A stretch of 64,000 nucleotides of DNA from Nemopilema nomurai (Eukaryota > Cnidaria > Scyphozoa > Rhizostomeae > Rhizostomatidae), in contig ML133365.1 in the NCBI GenBank assembly GCA_003864495.1, forward strand, positions 4,223,856-4,287,855. The letters are read 5' to 3'. The notes beneath the pieces were generated by a model that had not been told where the DNA came from, did no database searches, and worked only from the letters and a program-made list of their open reading frames with translations. The translations under genes were made by a program, and so were the position numbers. Within the stretch, counting starts at the first letter, position 1, and each line of letters begins with the position of its first letter. Shown here piece after piece: positions 41,301 through 53,727 of this stretch.

Positions 41301-44300
41301 TTTGAAGAAGAGCGACAAGATCTCAATGAGAAGCTTGACAAGGTTCTTGAAGCCAATGTTGATCTGGAGAGAAACTGCATCGACCTGGAAGCCATTCTGG
41401 AAGAAAAGGCTTTGAAAATCCAATCACTAGAGACATCTTTGGCAGATATGGAGAGCAGCAGAGAAAAGGCTGCGACGCTGGTTAATGAGAACAAACAGCT
41501 ACAGAATGATATTTCCATGGCACAGAGCAACGCGACTGGTCTTGAGGCACAAGTTGCACAGTTGAAGGAAGATCAACTGAGGAAGGAGAAAGAAGAAGCT
41601 GAAAATGCTGAGGAACTGAACAAGAAGGTGAAGGCATTTGAGGAGGAGAAAGCGACTGCAAAGGCAAAGATATCAGAGCTGATGCAGAAGATGGAAGAAG
41701 CCAAGGCAGAAATAGTTTCAAAGGAAGAAATGTTTCGGGAAGAGAAATTAGCACTTCAAGACCAGATTCAACAATCAAAGTCACAGGAAAATGCGCTTGA
41801 AGAGTTCAATATGAATCTAAAGAAAGAGCTCGATGAGAAATCTGACATTATGGAAAATCTCCATGTGATGATTCGAGAGCTCCAAGAGAAAGTCGAGAAG
41901 TTTCATACCGAAGCATCCTCCATCATGAAATTGAATTTGCAGGTCAAAGAATTGGAAGGCAGTTGTTCCAGTTTCAAAGCAGAGTTGGAATCTAAGACAG
42001 AGGAAGTGAAACAGTCTCAAGCCAAAAACGCTGATTTATCAAAAGAACTCAAAGACAACGAAGAAATGATTGCCAACCTTGAAGCAAAACTGGCTAGAAG
42101 AGAACAGCAACTCAAACACGAGAATGATCTGTGCGAAAGCAGATATGAAAAAGAATTGGCAGAAGCCGGGCAAACAATCAAGGATCTGACAAATAGTAAG
42201 GAAGAATTGCTTGGAGATAATCTGAGACTCTCAGAACGGATGGCAGAGATAAAAGAAACAAAGCAATCGAATTCGTCTGAAAAGGAAAAGGAACTATCAG
42301 AAAAGCTTTATGAATTGTCTAGCAAGCTGGAAGAGATGATGGAAAAGGAAGCGCAGATTCAGAAGCACAACTATGAAATCAAGAAGACACTTGAAGCCAA
42401 AGACCTTCACCAGCAACGCCTAGAACAGGAACTTAAAAACCTCAAGGCAAAGATTGAGACAAAAGGAAATGATGAGATTGCTTATCTGTCGGCAATCGAT
42501 GCCTTAAAAAAGGAACTCGAAGACTGGCAAAGAAAGTTTGATGATCTTGCCTCTTCCTTTGCTGATACAGAGGCCAATCTGCAAATCATTGTAGTAAAAT
42601 CAGCCCAAACTGAAAAGCAATTGAACGCAGAAAAGCAGAAATTGAAACAAGAGCTCGATGCAGTAAATTTCAGTCTGGACCAAAAGGAAGCGGAGCTTTC
42701 TCTGGCCCAGCAAAGAGGAAGAAACAATGATCTGTTATCAAGAATGGTTGATGAAAGATGTGCAGAGATAAAGATAAAGGACAACAACATCGAAGAACTG
42801 GGCAAGGAAAACAAAACCATGATTGATGAGACGAAAAAGCTCAAGAATGTAGTAAATCAACTGGAGAGTATGATAGAAAGATATAAACAGGAGAAGAAAT
42901 GTTACGAAGAGAAACTGGAAAGCCAAAGCGCAAAATTACACATTCTTAGTAATACGGAGAACGATTTAAAGAAAGCTCACGATAAGAATAATGAGCTTGA
43001 AAAAAAGAAGAAGGAATTACTTCCAAAATCTGAGCAACTTGAATCAGGAATAGAGCTGGTAGGCAGACAGGATTTGTCAGAGATTGACAGGTAATTGCTA
43101 TTCCGTCTAAACATTTATAGATATACCCACCTGTTTACCTTCGATGTTGAGAGGTGTTAGAAGAGTAGAAGGTGATAGTGATGACGATGCTTTGCAAGTC
43201 ACTTTCTTGAATAGATACCGCAACACTGAAATGTTAGACTAAAATTCCTTTTGGTATTTATTTTCTAGTGAACGTGGAATTCCCTTTGTTGAAGAGAACG
43301 TGGAATTCCCTCATGAATTAAGCTCAGAAAACAAAGAATGCAAGGATGAAAAAGAAGAATCTGGGATCGAAAAGGAAAGGCTGCCTGCATTCATAGCTAA
43401 AAAGGCAAGTTTGCAGGAAGAGGAAGATCCTGATCTTGACGAAATAGATGAATTTGGAGAAGAAAATGTCACGGAGGATATTTCAGTGGAGGAAGACTAT
43501 CTTGCCAACCATCTCGATGAATATGATTACGTTGAGGCAATAGAACCATTTGAGGAAGTTGAGAGAGAAGAAAAGGGATTGGATGCAGTTGATAATGTGA
43601 ATGAGGAGATGAATTGTTTGAACAGTAACACACCACAGTGTGGTGATGAAGATAATGAGTTCTCTCAAGGTGAAGATAACGTGACAGAGGACATTACAGT
43701 CGAGGAAGACTATCTTGCCAATCATCTTGATGAATATGATTACGTTGAAGCAATAGAACCATTTGAGGAAGACGAGAGAGAGGAAAAGGGATTGGATACA
43801 GTTGATAATGTAAACGATGAAATGAATCTTACAAGCAATTATGAATCAGACTTTGAAGAAGAGAGCGAATCTTCAAACGATAGCAGCTCAGAAGAAGATT
43901 CAATCTCTGAAGATGATGAGGGGCCACGTTCGATTTCGTCAGAGGAAGATGTCAAGTTTGACAGTGATAACGACAATTGGTGGGACACTGCACCTATAAT
44001 TGTTTCTGTCACAAAAACAGATAATTTGAAGTCTATTTTGAAGAAAGGCAACGAAAGGAACAAGCACGTAAATGAAACAGCAACATCTTGTGTGAAAAAT
44101 GACAAAATAGTTGCACCAAAATCTGTAAGCTGGGATGAAATGAAGAACCAAGTCCTTGAGTTTGAGGTAGACGAAGAATTTGAGGAAGAAGCGGACATTA
44201 TAGACGAGTTCGACTACCTTGTTCGTGATCTTTATGTATATGATTACGACGTTGATGAAATAGAAACTATTGAGGAAGAAGACGAAGAAATGGCACAAAG

Positions 44301-45108
44301 AGATGAGGAGAGTCTTGGTGGGGCAGTCAAATGCATGGGTAAAGCGTGTTCAAATCAACAAGGTAAGAACCAAACGACTTTTCTGCCAATTTGAAGTGGC
44401 AAAATGTGTGCTGCTAGAAATTGCAAAAACATCTAGGCTTTTAACAGCAGTTCTCATAGTTTGATAGCTAGTTGGACAAAGTATGTTTATGAAGGAATCT
44501 CATCTTGTGTTCCATGTCTGTAGGTTTTTGGCAATTTAGGCCCTACACTTATCCAGTTTAAGTATGTGAAATTGGTAAATAGTTTATTATGAGCTCTTTG
44601 GGAATGTTTGATAGAAAAGGTTGGGATTAAACAATGCAAATATTGCTTTGCAACAGGTCTTAGTTCAACATGTACTGGCCTTGATGATGATGATGACATG
44701 CTGACCTCATTTGTGGCACATCAGAAGACGAAGAAGGCTGAGTCCTCTTCAAAGAGCCGCACAGTTTCTTCAAAACAAAAGCAGATGGCGAAAGATTTGG
44801 GTTTTGATGACGATCTGGAAATCGAGGACCTAATATCGGAGATCGAACTGAGTGACGAGGGACATGATGAAGAGGACAGGAAGCAGCGAAAGAGCACCAT
44901 TGCCACTGCCAGGCCAATCGAGGCATCAAGTCCATCGAGCTCAGACAGCGATTCAGATACTGGTATAAAACCACAGCAGAGTGGAGTACTGCATGATCCG
45001 TTGATGACGTCAACAAGGCCGCTTGGAAGGAGCATGATGCTTCCTCCTTTGAATGCGAAACCAAAATCATTGCCACCTTTGAGAAATTTGAAAAAGAACA
45101 ATTTCTAA
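38374..45108 (+). CDS. Unrecognised 1737-residue zinc-finger, coiled-coil, acidic-tail protein
   Basis: Seven exons in matching phase: 38374-38584, 38956-39148, 39261-39445, 39730-39848, 40131-43090, 43269-44362, 44657-45108 (1738 codons with stop). Residues 12-38 form a C-x2-C-x17-H-x4-H zinc-finger-like motif (Cys12, Cys15, His33, His38). Residues about 135-1240 are heptad-rich, Lys/Glu/Leu/Gln-heavy coiled coil, most of it in one 2960-base exon. Exon 6 encodes a strongly acidic region with a 71-codon-spaced internal duplication and, at residues 1478-1481 and 1507-1511, SILK and KSVSW, which match the SILK and RVxF docking motifs for protein phosphatase 1. The tail is Ser/Asp-rich and ends in basic LPPLRNLKKNNF. 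The shape resembles golgin, centrosomal or ciliary tethers, but I cannot assign a family. The Met at 38374 starts the zinc-finger exon; no better start is visible upstream. Confidence 0.85.
43459..43827 (+). repeat. Internal coding duplication, 213-bp (71-codon) spacing
   Basis: Two copies of about 52 codons (43459-43614 and 43672-43827) both contain NVTEDI, EEDYLANHLDEYDYVEAIEP and EREEKGLD. They are in frame and highly similar at DNA level. A weaker third echo (DYDVDEIETIEEE) lies near 44240-44280. Confidence 0.95.
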
Positions 45109-46388
45109 ATATATCACCATTCAACCATTTTTTTCGGAAATGTATTTGTAATTGATTTTTAATTTATACATGGTGCAATTCTTTTTTATTAGATAATTCA
45201 ATTTGATAAGGTATGAGTGTTTTGTACTTGTTTTCTGTGTTTTGTCAGTATGGGACAAAGTGTCCTTGTCTAGATAAGAGTGCAATTGAAAACTTGTTCG
45301 GTTCTTGACATTAGTTCAAAAGTGAATTGAACGCTAGAATTCAGGCCGTCAAGTGCAACCATTTTAATGCTTTATATGAGAGATAATACTAAAGTTTAAT
45401 TGAATTCATTAACAATCGACTCCACGAACTAACCGAGAATCGACAAAAGGTTGATAGCCACATTTGCAAGATTAGAAATTTGATTCACACCACTAATAGC
45501 AGGTTACTTTGATCAAGTGGAAAAAGTTTGAAAATTATCATCTTCTCTAGTTTGCATTGAAGTAGGACACGGAGTTAAGATATGTGGTGCCTTGACTATT
45601 TAGGAAATATACTTCTATAGTGTGGCAAAGCAAGGCTTATTGCGACCTAGAAATGAAGAAATTTCCATGACGATAAGAAACTTTCACATCAGGGTGTCAA
45701 AATAGCTTGTCAGTCAACAAAGGGCAATAAGTTAAAAGACATTTACATGTTCAACAGCTCATTTGCACTTTGCCAACTTTTGACAAAATCTTCTAACTTT
45801 ACAACCCAAAGGAACCATTCCCCTTTTTGGTTTGCCCCCTTCAAGGCAGATAGATTTTTCTACAAATCCACAGCACGGAAATAAGATGATTGTTTCGGGC
45901 TTCGGCTCCGTTAAATAAGGTAGTCTTGAATTCAAGGATTTTTAAGTTGACCTCAAGCTCATCAAGTTGCAAAGGAAATTTCAAAGAGATTTTTTAGCAC
46001 TTCAACTTAGAGATTTCAAGAGATTTCAAGAGAGACTCTTTGGTACCTTTGGTATCTCATTAAGTGATTCAAGTAACGACTTTATGGTACCTTTGAACTT
46101 TGTTCCAAAATAAATTGCGTTGACAAATCTTAGGGGACTCAAGAGAAGAATTTTCTCCCGTAGGAAAGAACCTTTGTTTGCCAAGAAATATACAGTATTT
46201 TATTTTACGGTTGGCAAGTAATGTTATTGCATAAAACATAATTTCATAATTTCAAATTTGATAGCTTTTGATGGTATCCCTATAAGGAAGTACCCTATAG
46301 GGCATTTCCAATGGCCCCGTAGACTAACTAACAAGTAAACCAGGATCTCAGTGGCAAGCTCTTTAGTTTGCCAACCACTGTATTATCA
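45109..46388. other. Intergenic, 3' flank of coiled-coil gene
   Basis: AT-rich, with no supported gene. Short direct repeats (GAGATTTCAA and TGGTACCTTTG) occur around 46000-46095. Confidence 0.35.
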
Positions 46389-47240
46389 TAGTTAATGAAG
46401 CCAGGTCTTTTTTGGATCACAGATGACTTGTTTTATTGCCATGCCGTCTAACATCAGTGAATGATTCTTTTTTTCTGGAGATCCAGTGGATTTAGAAAAA
46501 GATTTGAATGCCTCACTGATAAATCCAGGCTCATAGTTGATGGAAAAAGACCACTTTTGTATCATTGATGGATGTGGTAAACAAAGAGGTCCTCTCACAA
46601 AATTATATGCTCTTGGAGAATAGAAGTACAATGTAGCTGCAAATTTCTCTTACATCCTTTGTAAAAACTGAAAGTTGCAAGCCATCAAAATTATTGTGCA
46701 ACAATGAAGCCTCATCAGTCTTAATAAGGAGTCAATTATTTGCATCATGTTTTTCATTTTAAAATGATGTCTTCTGACCTTCTGCTGTAACATTCTTATT
46801 TTCCTTTTCAGCTTTGCATTTTTTTCATCTTTTTTTGCAGTTTCTCTCCTCTCATTATTGGTAATACTCTTGTTGTCATTGCTCAACAGACTGTTTTTTG
46901 AGAGGGTTTAAGTATAACTGTGGATTCTCAAGATTTTAGTTTGGAAAGGTGATTCAACTGATAATTTTCTTTTCACTATGGCCCGTGTAAACAGAGTCTT
47001 CTTTGGTTTCAAATGAGATGGCACCACCAAAACCATCACTAGGTGCAGCATTTGGCTTAAGTTGGCATCATGAACTGTATCCGGGGGCATTATATAATCT
47101 TCCCTTTTGAAGTGCTCACTGCAAACAAAACTGTAGAAGTGTTGCAGTCCATCTTTTCCCTTTCTTGTCAGCACATCTGATTGATTTCTCCCATTTTTCC
47201 AATTTCTCTTTGTCATTCAAAGGGAACCTGAAAAAATTGT
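46389..47240 (-). pseudogene. Decayed P-element-like THAP transposase
   Basis: On the minus strand, in order: a THAP zinc-finger remnant (RFPLNDKEKLEKWEKSIRC, then in another frame FVCSEHFKREDY), a lysine-rich coiled segment, and the start of a P-element/THAP9-type transposase domain (FAATLYFYSPRAYNFVRG, LCLPHPSMIQKW, EPGFISEAFKSF, LMLDGMAIKQ). At least three frame changes break it: within the THAP domain, inside the coil (reading LLHNNFDGLQLSVFTKDVRE in a different frame from its surroundings), and just before FAATLYF. The catalytic core downstream of LMLDGMAIK is missing. An acceptor-like TTTTTTCAG precedes the first segment, so an intron may have been present. It is a dead transposon copy or transposon-derived gene fragment. 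Confidence 0.8.
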
Positions 47241-48024
47241 GACCTTGTATATTCAAAAGGGTTTTGCTTATTAGGGGGATAGGGATTTAAATCATTTTCT
47301 TTCAATTGTGGAATTATCAAAATTTGGAAACATTTGAAAACAAGATAATATGTTTTTTTAGATTAATGGTTCGAAATTAGGATTGCTTAGTATTAGTATG
47401 GTTGCATGGTAAGAGCATCCATTAATGGTGCCAGTTTGAAATCTGATGGGGCTTGGTTACTTTTAATGACATGGTAATAAAATAATTCAAATGAGTCATA
47501 GAAAAAACAATTGAATTCACTTCAAGTTTTAGCGTTGATAAGAAGAACACAAGCCTGTGATATAAAAGAGTAATTGCAAATATTTTCTGAGCTATTCTTT
47601 CTAATAAATTATAGTTCTGTGAATGGGGATTCTTCAGATATTTTACTTAGTAATGCCCCTAATAGGCATCGCACTGATAAGGTTCTGTTCACTAAACCTG
47701 CAGAAAAATTAAAAATCATTGAAAATGAAAACAGCTGTTCATCTATAGTGGGTATATATGAGTCATTGACTGACCTGAATATGCTGTTTGCAAGTTGAGT
47801 GATCAATCCCTATGGTGCAAAACATTGACATTATAAAAATGATAATAACAATAATTAAATGAAGTGATTTTGCCCCAGAAAATTTCGAAAAACCACATGC
47901 CGCAAAAATAGTCTTATTCTAAAGGGACGGGCAATAAGAACATCTTGAATGAAATAAGAACCTGTAATAGCTGTTAAAAATGAGTCAACGTGGCAAAAAC
48001 ATATAATAGAAGGTTACAAATTTT
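47241..48024. other. Intergenic, no supported gene
   Basis: AT-rich DNA between the THAP remnant and the foldback element upstream of the SDR gene. Nothing is recognised. Confidence 0.35.
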
Positions 48025-48025
48025 C

Positions 48026-48412
48026 CCTTCCAATACACGCTTTTTTTATAAGGAATCACTTTATAAGGAACCTACATGTAGAAAGCCGAAATATTTAAAG
48101 AACTTATACTACTAAAAACGAAACCCCTAAGGAACTTTTCGATTTGAAAAAAGTTTATAACTGCAAGCATCAAGAACTAAAAAGCCCGTTCCATTCATTT
48201 TCAGCCAATATTCGCATAGATTGTTTGCTATTCGTGTGTCAAGTGCTTCATTGAGTAGTTTCCGCATATGCTGTCTTGCCCCTCTCTCTATTAAGTGCTA
48301 AGGCTTATTGATGTGCAGCGAAATTGAAGAACTTTTAGTACTAAAAATCTGATGATGAACTAGGCCTTGAGGTAGGTTCCTTATAAAAAAGCGTGTACAT
48401 TGGTAGGAAATT
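48026..48412. mobile_element. Foldback/MITE-like element with inverted ends
   Basis: The left end contains CCAATACACGCTTTTTTTAT and AAGGAACCTAC. The right end, read on the minus strand, contains CCAATGTACACGCTTTTTTA then TAAGGAACCTACCT. The interior also has two similar blocks (AGAACTTATACTACTAAAAA and AGAACTTTTAGTACTAAAAA). With no coding capacity and about 390 bases, it fits a miniature inverted-repeat element. Exact termini and target duplication are unclear. Confidence 0.55.
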
Positions 48413-48596
48413 ATCTCCTGGCTGCCCTCAGCTCCCGACGTTGCTGCAAAGACTGCCTTACGGGAACTTCCGAGCTTCATCCACACGAGGCTGCATAATT
48501 GGCCGCCCTTTGCACCCTCAAGTCGTCGTCTGCCCTGCAACTGAACTTTGTTCGCCCAAAGGAAGTTGTACAAGTTGCCGAGCGGCAGTTTACAAG

Positions 48597-51500
48597 ATGA
48601 TTCAGTTGATCTTGGAAACGATTAAAGTGTTCGTTATTTTGCATGTGCAAATAGTCGTTGCCTGCGTGAAGTTCTTCCTTCCTGGAAAACCGAAAGATGT
48701 TTCTGGTGAAGTTGTGCTTATTACTGGAGCAGGTAGCGGTATTGGCAAGTTGATGGCACTCAGGTAAAAAAATGCAAACTCTTAATATCAAATATCTATA
48801 TTAGTATCAAATGATAATATAAAAGAAGTATCCGTTTGTTGCGAGCTGAAACGACGTGAAATTCGCATATGGGACGGTGATGTTATTTTAAATTGGCACC
48901 TTGCAAAATTACACCCATAATTTGTTGGAGCCAATTAAATGTTTATTGATGATCGCTAGTTCAACCCTCTTCTAGTTGTGATAAATTTCATAAAGGGTCA
49001 AGGGTCAATATGTTTATTATTTGAATTATTGAAAAGTACATCAAAGCAATGCAGCGTTTTAGGCCTATGCTCGTCATTTAATATTCAAACGTGCTTGGCC
49101 AATAAAAAAAGATAAAGGATAACCGCTTAATGTGGATATCTGTTTTTACCTTTTGGAGAAGTGCACTTTGCCACACTGTGAGGACAATATCCACACCACT
49201 TTCATATGTCTATACTTTGCGAAAGTTTTCAAATGAGTCCGTTTTGGAGCATGTTAATAGGGCATGGAAACTCATTATTCATTAGCGCACTTTTGGTGAA
49301 AGCTGATTGAGGGAAGTAAATGCCAAATAAAAAATGTTACCTTGCTAGTCGTAAAATTCGATTTTGCTTTGTTGATCTCTGCTGTGATTGGCCGTCTAGC
49401 ACTTCCTGGAGAAAAATTGAATAATCTCGAGCAAATAGCTGCCCAATTGTTTTACAGGAAATTTTCAATAGGACCAAAACTTTTAAGCATTCAGTGCAAT
49501 GGAAAATTGGCTGATCAAATGTGAATGAATTAAGGCAAAATGATATAATAAGCCAGAAATGTTATTATCAAACTTTTATATTCATTTACCATTTAATCCT
49601 ATTTCAGTCAAGTGACTATATGCGTTTTACCAACTATAGGTTTGGAAAGCTGGGAGCCACAGTTGTTTGTTCAGACATAAACCGTTCCGCAATACAGCAG
49701 ACTGTTGAAGAAATTGAGAGTGCAGGTGGAAAAGCATCTGGCATTGTGTTTGATTGTAGTAATCGCAATGAAGTCTATGAAGCTGCTGACAAAATAAAAC
49801 GTGCTGTCGGGAAAGTTACAATTCTGGTAAACAATGCTGGTATTGTATCTGGAAAAAAGTTTTTGAATACACCAGATGACTTGGCTCAAAAGACATTTGA
49901 AGTCAACACATTAGCTCATTTCTGGGTGAGATATTTTGTTTTGGTCTTCTTGTCAGGCCTTAATTGGGTGTAATATCATAATTGGTTCACTTGAATCAGA
50001 ATTGTGGAAAGTTTCATGCAACTGCTTACAACAAGGTGTAGGAGTTTGTCACTAACACAACCTTATGTCTATAGACCTCATTTTTAAATGATATGGAGGA
50101 ACATTGGTATAGTTTTTCCTAATACAAGCCCAAACAAAGAATAGCTTAACCACAGTTAGGAAAACCATTAAAAAGTGGAGAATATGAAAAAAGGACATAT
50201 GACCATCCTCATTTTTTAATTTGGAAGGAGCACTTTTGTTTCCCCCAGGTACACTTTTGTATGGTTTGTCATAGAGTGGAGGCACAGCCTAGTTCTATGT
50301 CATTATTGCTAATCAGCATTGTTCCAAGTTGAAGTGTTATGATGGATTTATGTCTTCAACAAGACTATGAGTTGTTATAGCCAGCTTCAGTAACATATAC
50401 CAAACAAATGTCAAATGAGGCTTATAATTGACAAAATATAATAACTCATGATAATGTTTTTTTTGTAAAACTTCCTCAAATAGGTAACAACAAGAGTTAG
50501 ATAAATATAATCATTGAAGGGAAATTACAATTGGTACAGAAATGTCTGCATTGGTGCAGGTAGAATGATTAATACCGAAAAGGTATGACAAATCTGATTC
50601 CTAATTTATGCTTTGTTTAGACCACAAAGGCATTTCTTCCAGCCATGATGGAAATGGATCATGGTCACATTGTTTCCATCGCATCAGCTGCTGGATTATC
50701 TGGTGTTAATGGTCTCTGTGACTACTGTGCCTCCAAGTTTGGTGCAGTTGGCTTCCAAGAATCTCTGCATTTGGAACTAAAAGCATTGAATTCCAATGTT
50801 CAAACAACTGTTGTTTGTCCATATTTCATAAACACAGGGATGTTTGATGGTGCCCAAACAAGGTATGAGACTTTAAAGTCAGGTCCTTTGTACCATAAAC
50901 AGATGAAGAGAGTTAATTTCAATCAAGTGGTTTTGAATCTAGTGTGTGCTCAAATCAGTTTCCATTGTGTCATTTTCTGAAAGTTATTTATGTAAACTAA
51001 AGTATGATTCCACTGTTTGGGTAATTTATCTTTTACATCAACTTGATGTGAATTAAGCCAAATGCATGTGGCAAGATAATATTCTGCCAAAGTGCCAAGG
51101 TTTTTTCCCAACATTGTTGCACAAATTTTCTTTGCACTAATGTTTGAAAGTTAATGAAACTGACTGCCTATTTCAACAGGCCAGGCCACTATTCAAAATT
51201 TCACTTTGTCTATTCAAATGGATTTTTCACATGATTGAGAATTATATTGAGCCACAAAATCTAGATTTAACTTCTTATTTCACTGAATTGGCTTTTGTAT
51301 TTGTTAAAAACAAGTTATTCAATTCAATGCCAGTGAATGTTAATTGACCAATGATAACCTGGTTCTGAAAAAGATTTTGTTGTTGACATTTCTTCTATTG
51401 GTTTGTAGGCATCATATAATGTGTGACATATTTCATTTCACAGATTTCCGATGCTCTTACCCATAATGGAACCAGAGTATGTTGTTGACAAAATCATTGA

Positions 51501-53727
51501 TGCTGTTTTGCACAACAAAGAGCTTCTCATTCTTCCAAGATTCCTGTATTTGGCAGCAATCATTAAATGGTATTTGTAGTACACTTCTTTAAATATTGCC
51601 GTTACCATTTATACTTTGCACTTTTTCTAACATTTACACTTAAGCATAGAAGCCCACCATACTCAAGTTTTTAGGAAAGACTAAGCAGCGATAATGCGCT
51701 AATATTATACGTAATACTTGTTGTCAAGTGCAGGACTGACCTTAACTTTTACAGCCATTGTGTGCAGTCAATTTTGGCACTGTTCTTAGCTCTATATTGA
51801 TTCTATTGAAAAGATGCTGGGAAACAAGCTTCTTAATGATAACTTTAACAGACACACCAACAACATATTTGTGCAAAGTTTCGAGAATTCTGTAACCGCC
51901 TTTCACTACATTTTGAATAGAAATATAAGCTGTGTGTTTGCTGCAATTTTTAACCAGGGATGATCATGGGTTCAGGTTTAGGCTAGAGAATTTTCATGTC
52001 AATGCATCTAGTCATGGATAAAATCCAGGTTGGACCAATCCCAGTCCAGAAGCTAACTAGATCCAGTGGCTTAAGGCTGAAGAGCTAAGAAGTCCTCACT
52101 CTTTGAGGCTATAGCCTTTCTATTGCTTTAAGGTCACGGTAAACGCTCTATTGCAATTTTTCGATTTTTTCACATACTGATAGCCGAATTAATAAGGGAC
52201 ATAATGATACCACGTTTGAAGCTAGAAGAAGTTTTGAAAATGGACAAAATCCCGTATGAACGAAGGTTTCCATAATTTCCTTATCGAAGTTTCTAGCTGC
52301 GGTCTTCAAGTCGCTCGACCTCTTAAGCCGATTATCGTTGTTCTGCTTCTTGTCGTTTGTGTAAGAGTATGGCACATCCATGGGTTGTTGTGCCTATTTC
52401 AAGACGCCAATTGATCTTAAAGCCTAAACTACTTGACCCGGATTACATTGTTGGTAATATGATCCCGATGTGTATCATCGCAAGTACGATCATTAAAGTC
52501 CCTTTTTCTCCAGACTCGAAATTCCTCTACATACAGGTACGAAAAAGCTATTTTGTACCCAAGGAACCAATCGAATGGCTCGAAAATTTGCACACTGCCA
52601 GGGCAGATGTTGGGCAACCAAAGGGTGTCTCAAAATTTTTTTATTTGCTCTGGTCCGTCTTTTATACCCAAATACAGTTGCGGGAGGGTGGAAAAATTGT
52701 TTGCCAATTTTTGACAGGGTATAGTTTCAATATGAGGAGGAATTTAAAAAATCTGAGACACACTTTAGTAGCTTAAGATCTGCACTTCCTGCTGGTATAA
52801 GTCAAATTTTGTTACCTCAAACGCAAGGGTACAAAATAGCTTTTGAAGGTGGTACAATTTCAATAAATTTAGCATGGAAAATATAATTTAACATTATTTG
52901 CCAACAATTTCGATCTTCCTAAATACGCCATAATATTGTGCATCGAATGATATATAGTTTACCCAGATTCCATGAACAGTTTGGCCTTTAGGAAGGAAAA
53001 ACCAATTTTCGTGTTGAAAACGTTTACCGTAACCTTAAAGAAATTCAGGTGTTTGCTTTTTCTCTGATAAAAGGGCAAACCAAGGTTTTACAAAACACTT
53101 AAACAAGGATTCAAAAAGATTTTTGTAGCATCTTCACAGTCGATGCACAGATCACTGATGCTACCGTTTCTTCGTTTCTGGCCAAAATCAAAATCAATGA
53201 AGCAACAGCAATCAAAGAAGGTCCACTCTTCTGTTTTTTGGAGTTCTATGAAGCTAGATTGTCAGCCAAAACGAAAAGGAAACGTTGGTATTTAGTAAGG
53301 TTTAGAAGGTCATAACAATGGTGAGGGAGAGGAAGGGGTGGACTCCTCAAAGGTTCAAGAAGAAGAACTCCAAGGATACGAAAGCTAAATGGCAACATTT
53401 GCATGATAAAAAATGGTATTGATGTGTTTTATGATTATGGTTGATATTACAGCAAAGAATGAGTGAGCTGTAAGATATTTCCAATTTCAGAAAGGAGTTT
53501 ACAACATTAATACTTTGGATTGCAAGCAACAAGGTTCAATTGACTGCAAGTGAACCAAATTAATGAAAACATTAAATGAAATCGACTTACATACATGCAT
53601 ATCATAACTTGTATTATATTTTGTTCGTTTCAGCCTGGTTCCTTATTCATCCTACGTCATGTTATGCGACTTTTTTGGTTTCTCCAAGACCATGGACCAG
53701 TTTGTTGGCAGAAAGAAAGAAGATTAA
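48597..53727 (+). CDS. Short-chain dehydrogenase, SDR16C5/RDHE2-like
   Basis: A membrane-anchored SDR16C-family oxidoreductase; the family oxidises retinol or hydroxysteroids at the ER and lipid droplets. Five exons: 48597-48763, 49640-49925, 50621-50862, 51444-51569, 53634-53727; 305 codons in matching phase (304 residues; human SDR16C5 309). Residues 4-28 are a hydrophobic N-terminal anchor. The cofactor motif is TGAGSGIG (43-50), with Asp68 ending beta-2 (favours NAD), NNAG (120-123), and catalytic Ser173, Tyr186 and Lys190 in [10 protein letters not shown] and YCASK. The C-terminus reads [10 protein letters not shown]. Best fit is SDR16C5 ([32 protein letters not shown]), though RDH10 and HSD17B11/13 are close relatives. 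The Met at 48597 matches the family start; an in-frame upstream Met at 48393 lies inside the foldback element and would add 68 unrelated residues. Confidence 0.92.
52132..53034. mobile_element. 0.9-kb non-autonomous DNA element flanked by TTAA
   Basis: The left end reads TTAA then GGTCACGGTAAACG. The right end reads CGTTTACCGTAACC then TTAA, the inverse of the left with one mismatch. A TTAA duplication at both edges (52128-52131 and 53035-53038) is typical of piggyBac-superfamily insertion. There is no transposase inside; one 139-codon frame (52357-52776) has no recognisable domain. It lies in intron 4 of the SDR gene. Confidence 0.65.

Noticed and set aside
48393..48596. 68-residue N-terminal extension of the SDR protein
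   Set aside because: It lies partly in the foldback element and is not part of the family; the Met at 48597 begins the conserved anchor.
52357..52776. 139-codon frame inside the TTAA element
   Set aside because: No transposase motifs, no acidic triad, no known domain; kept only as a note in the element entry.
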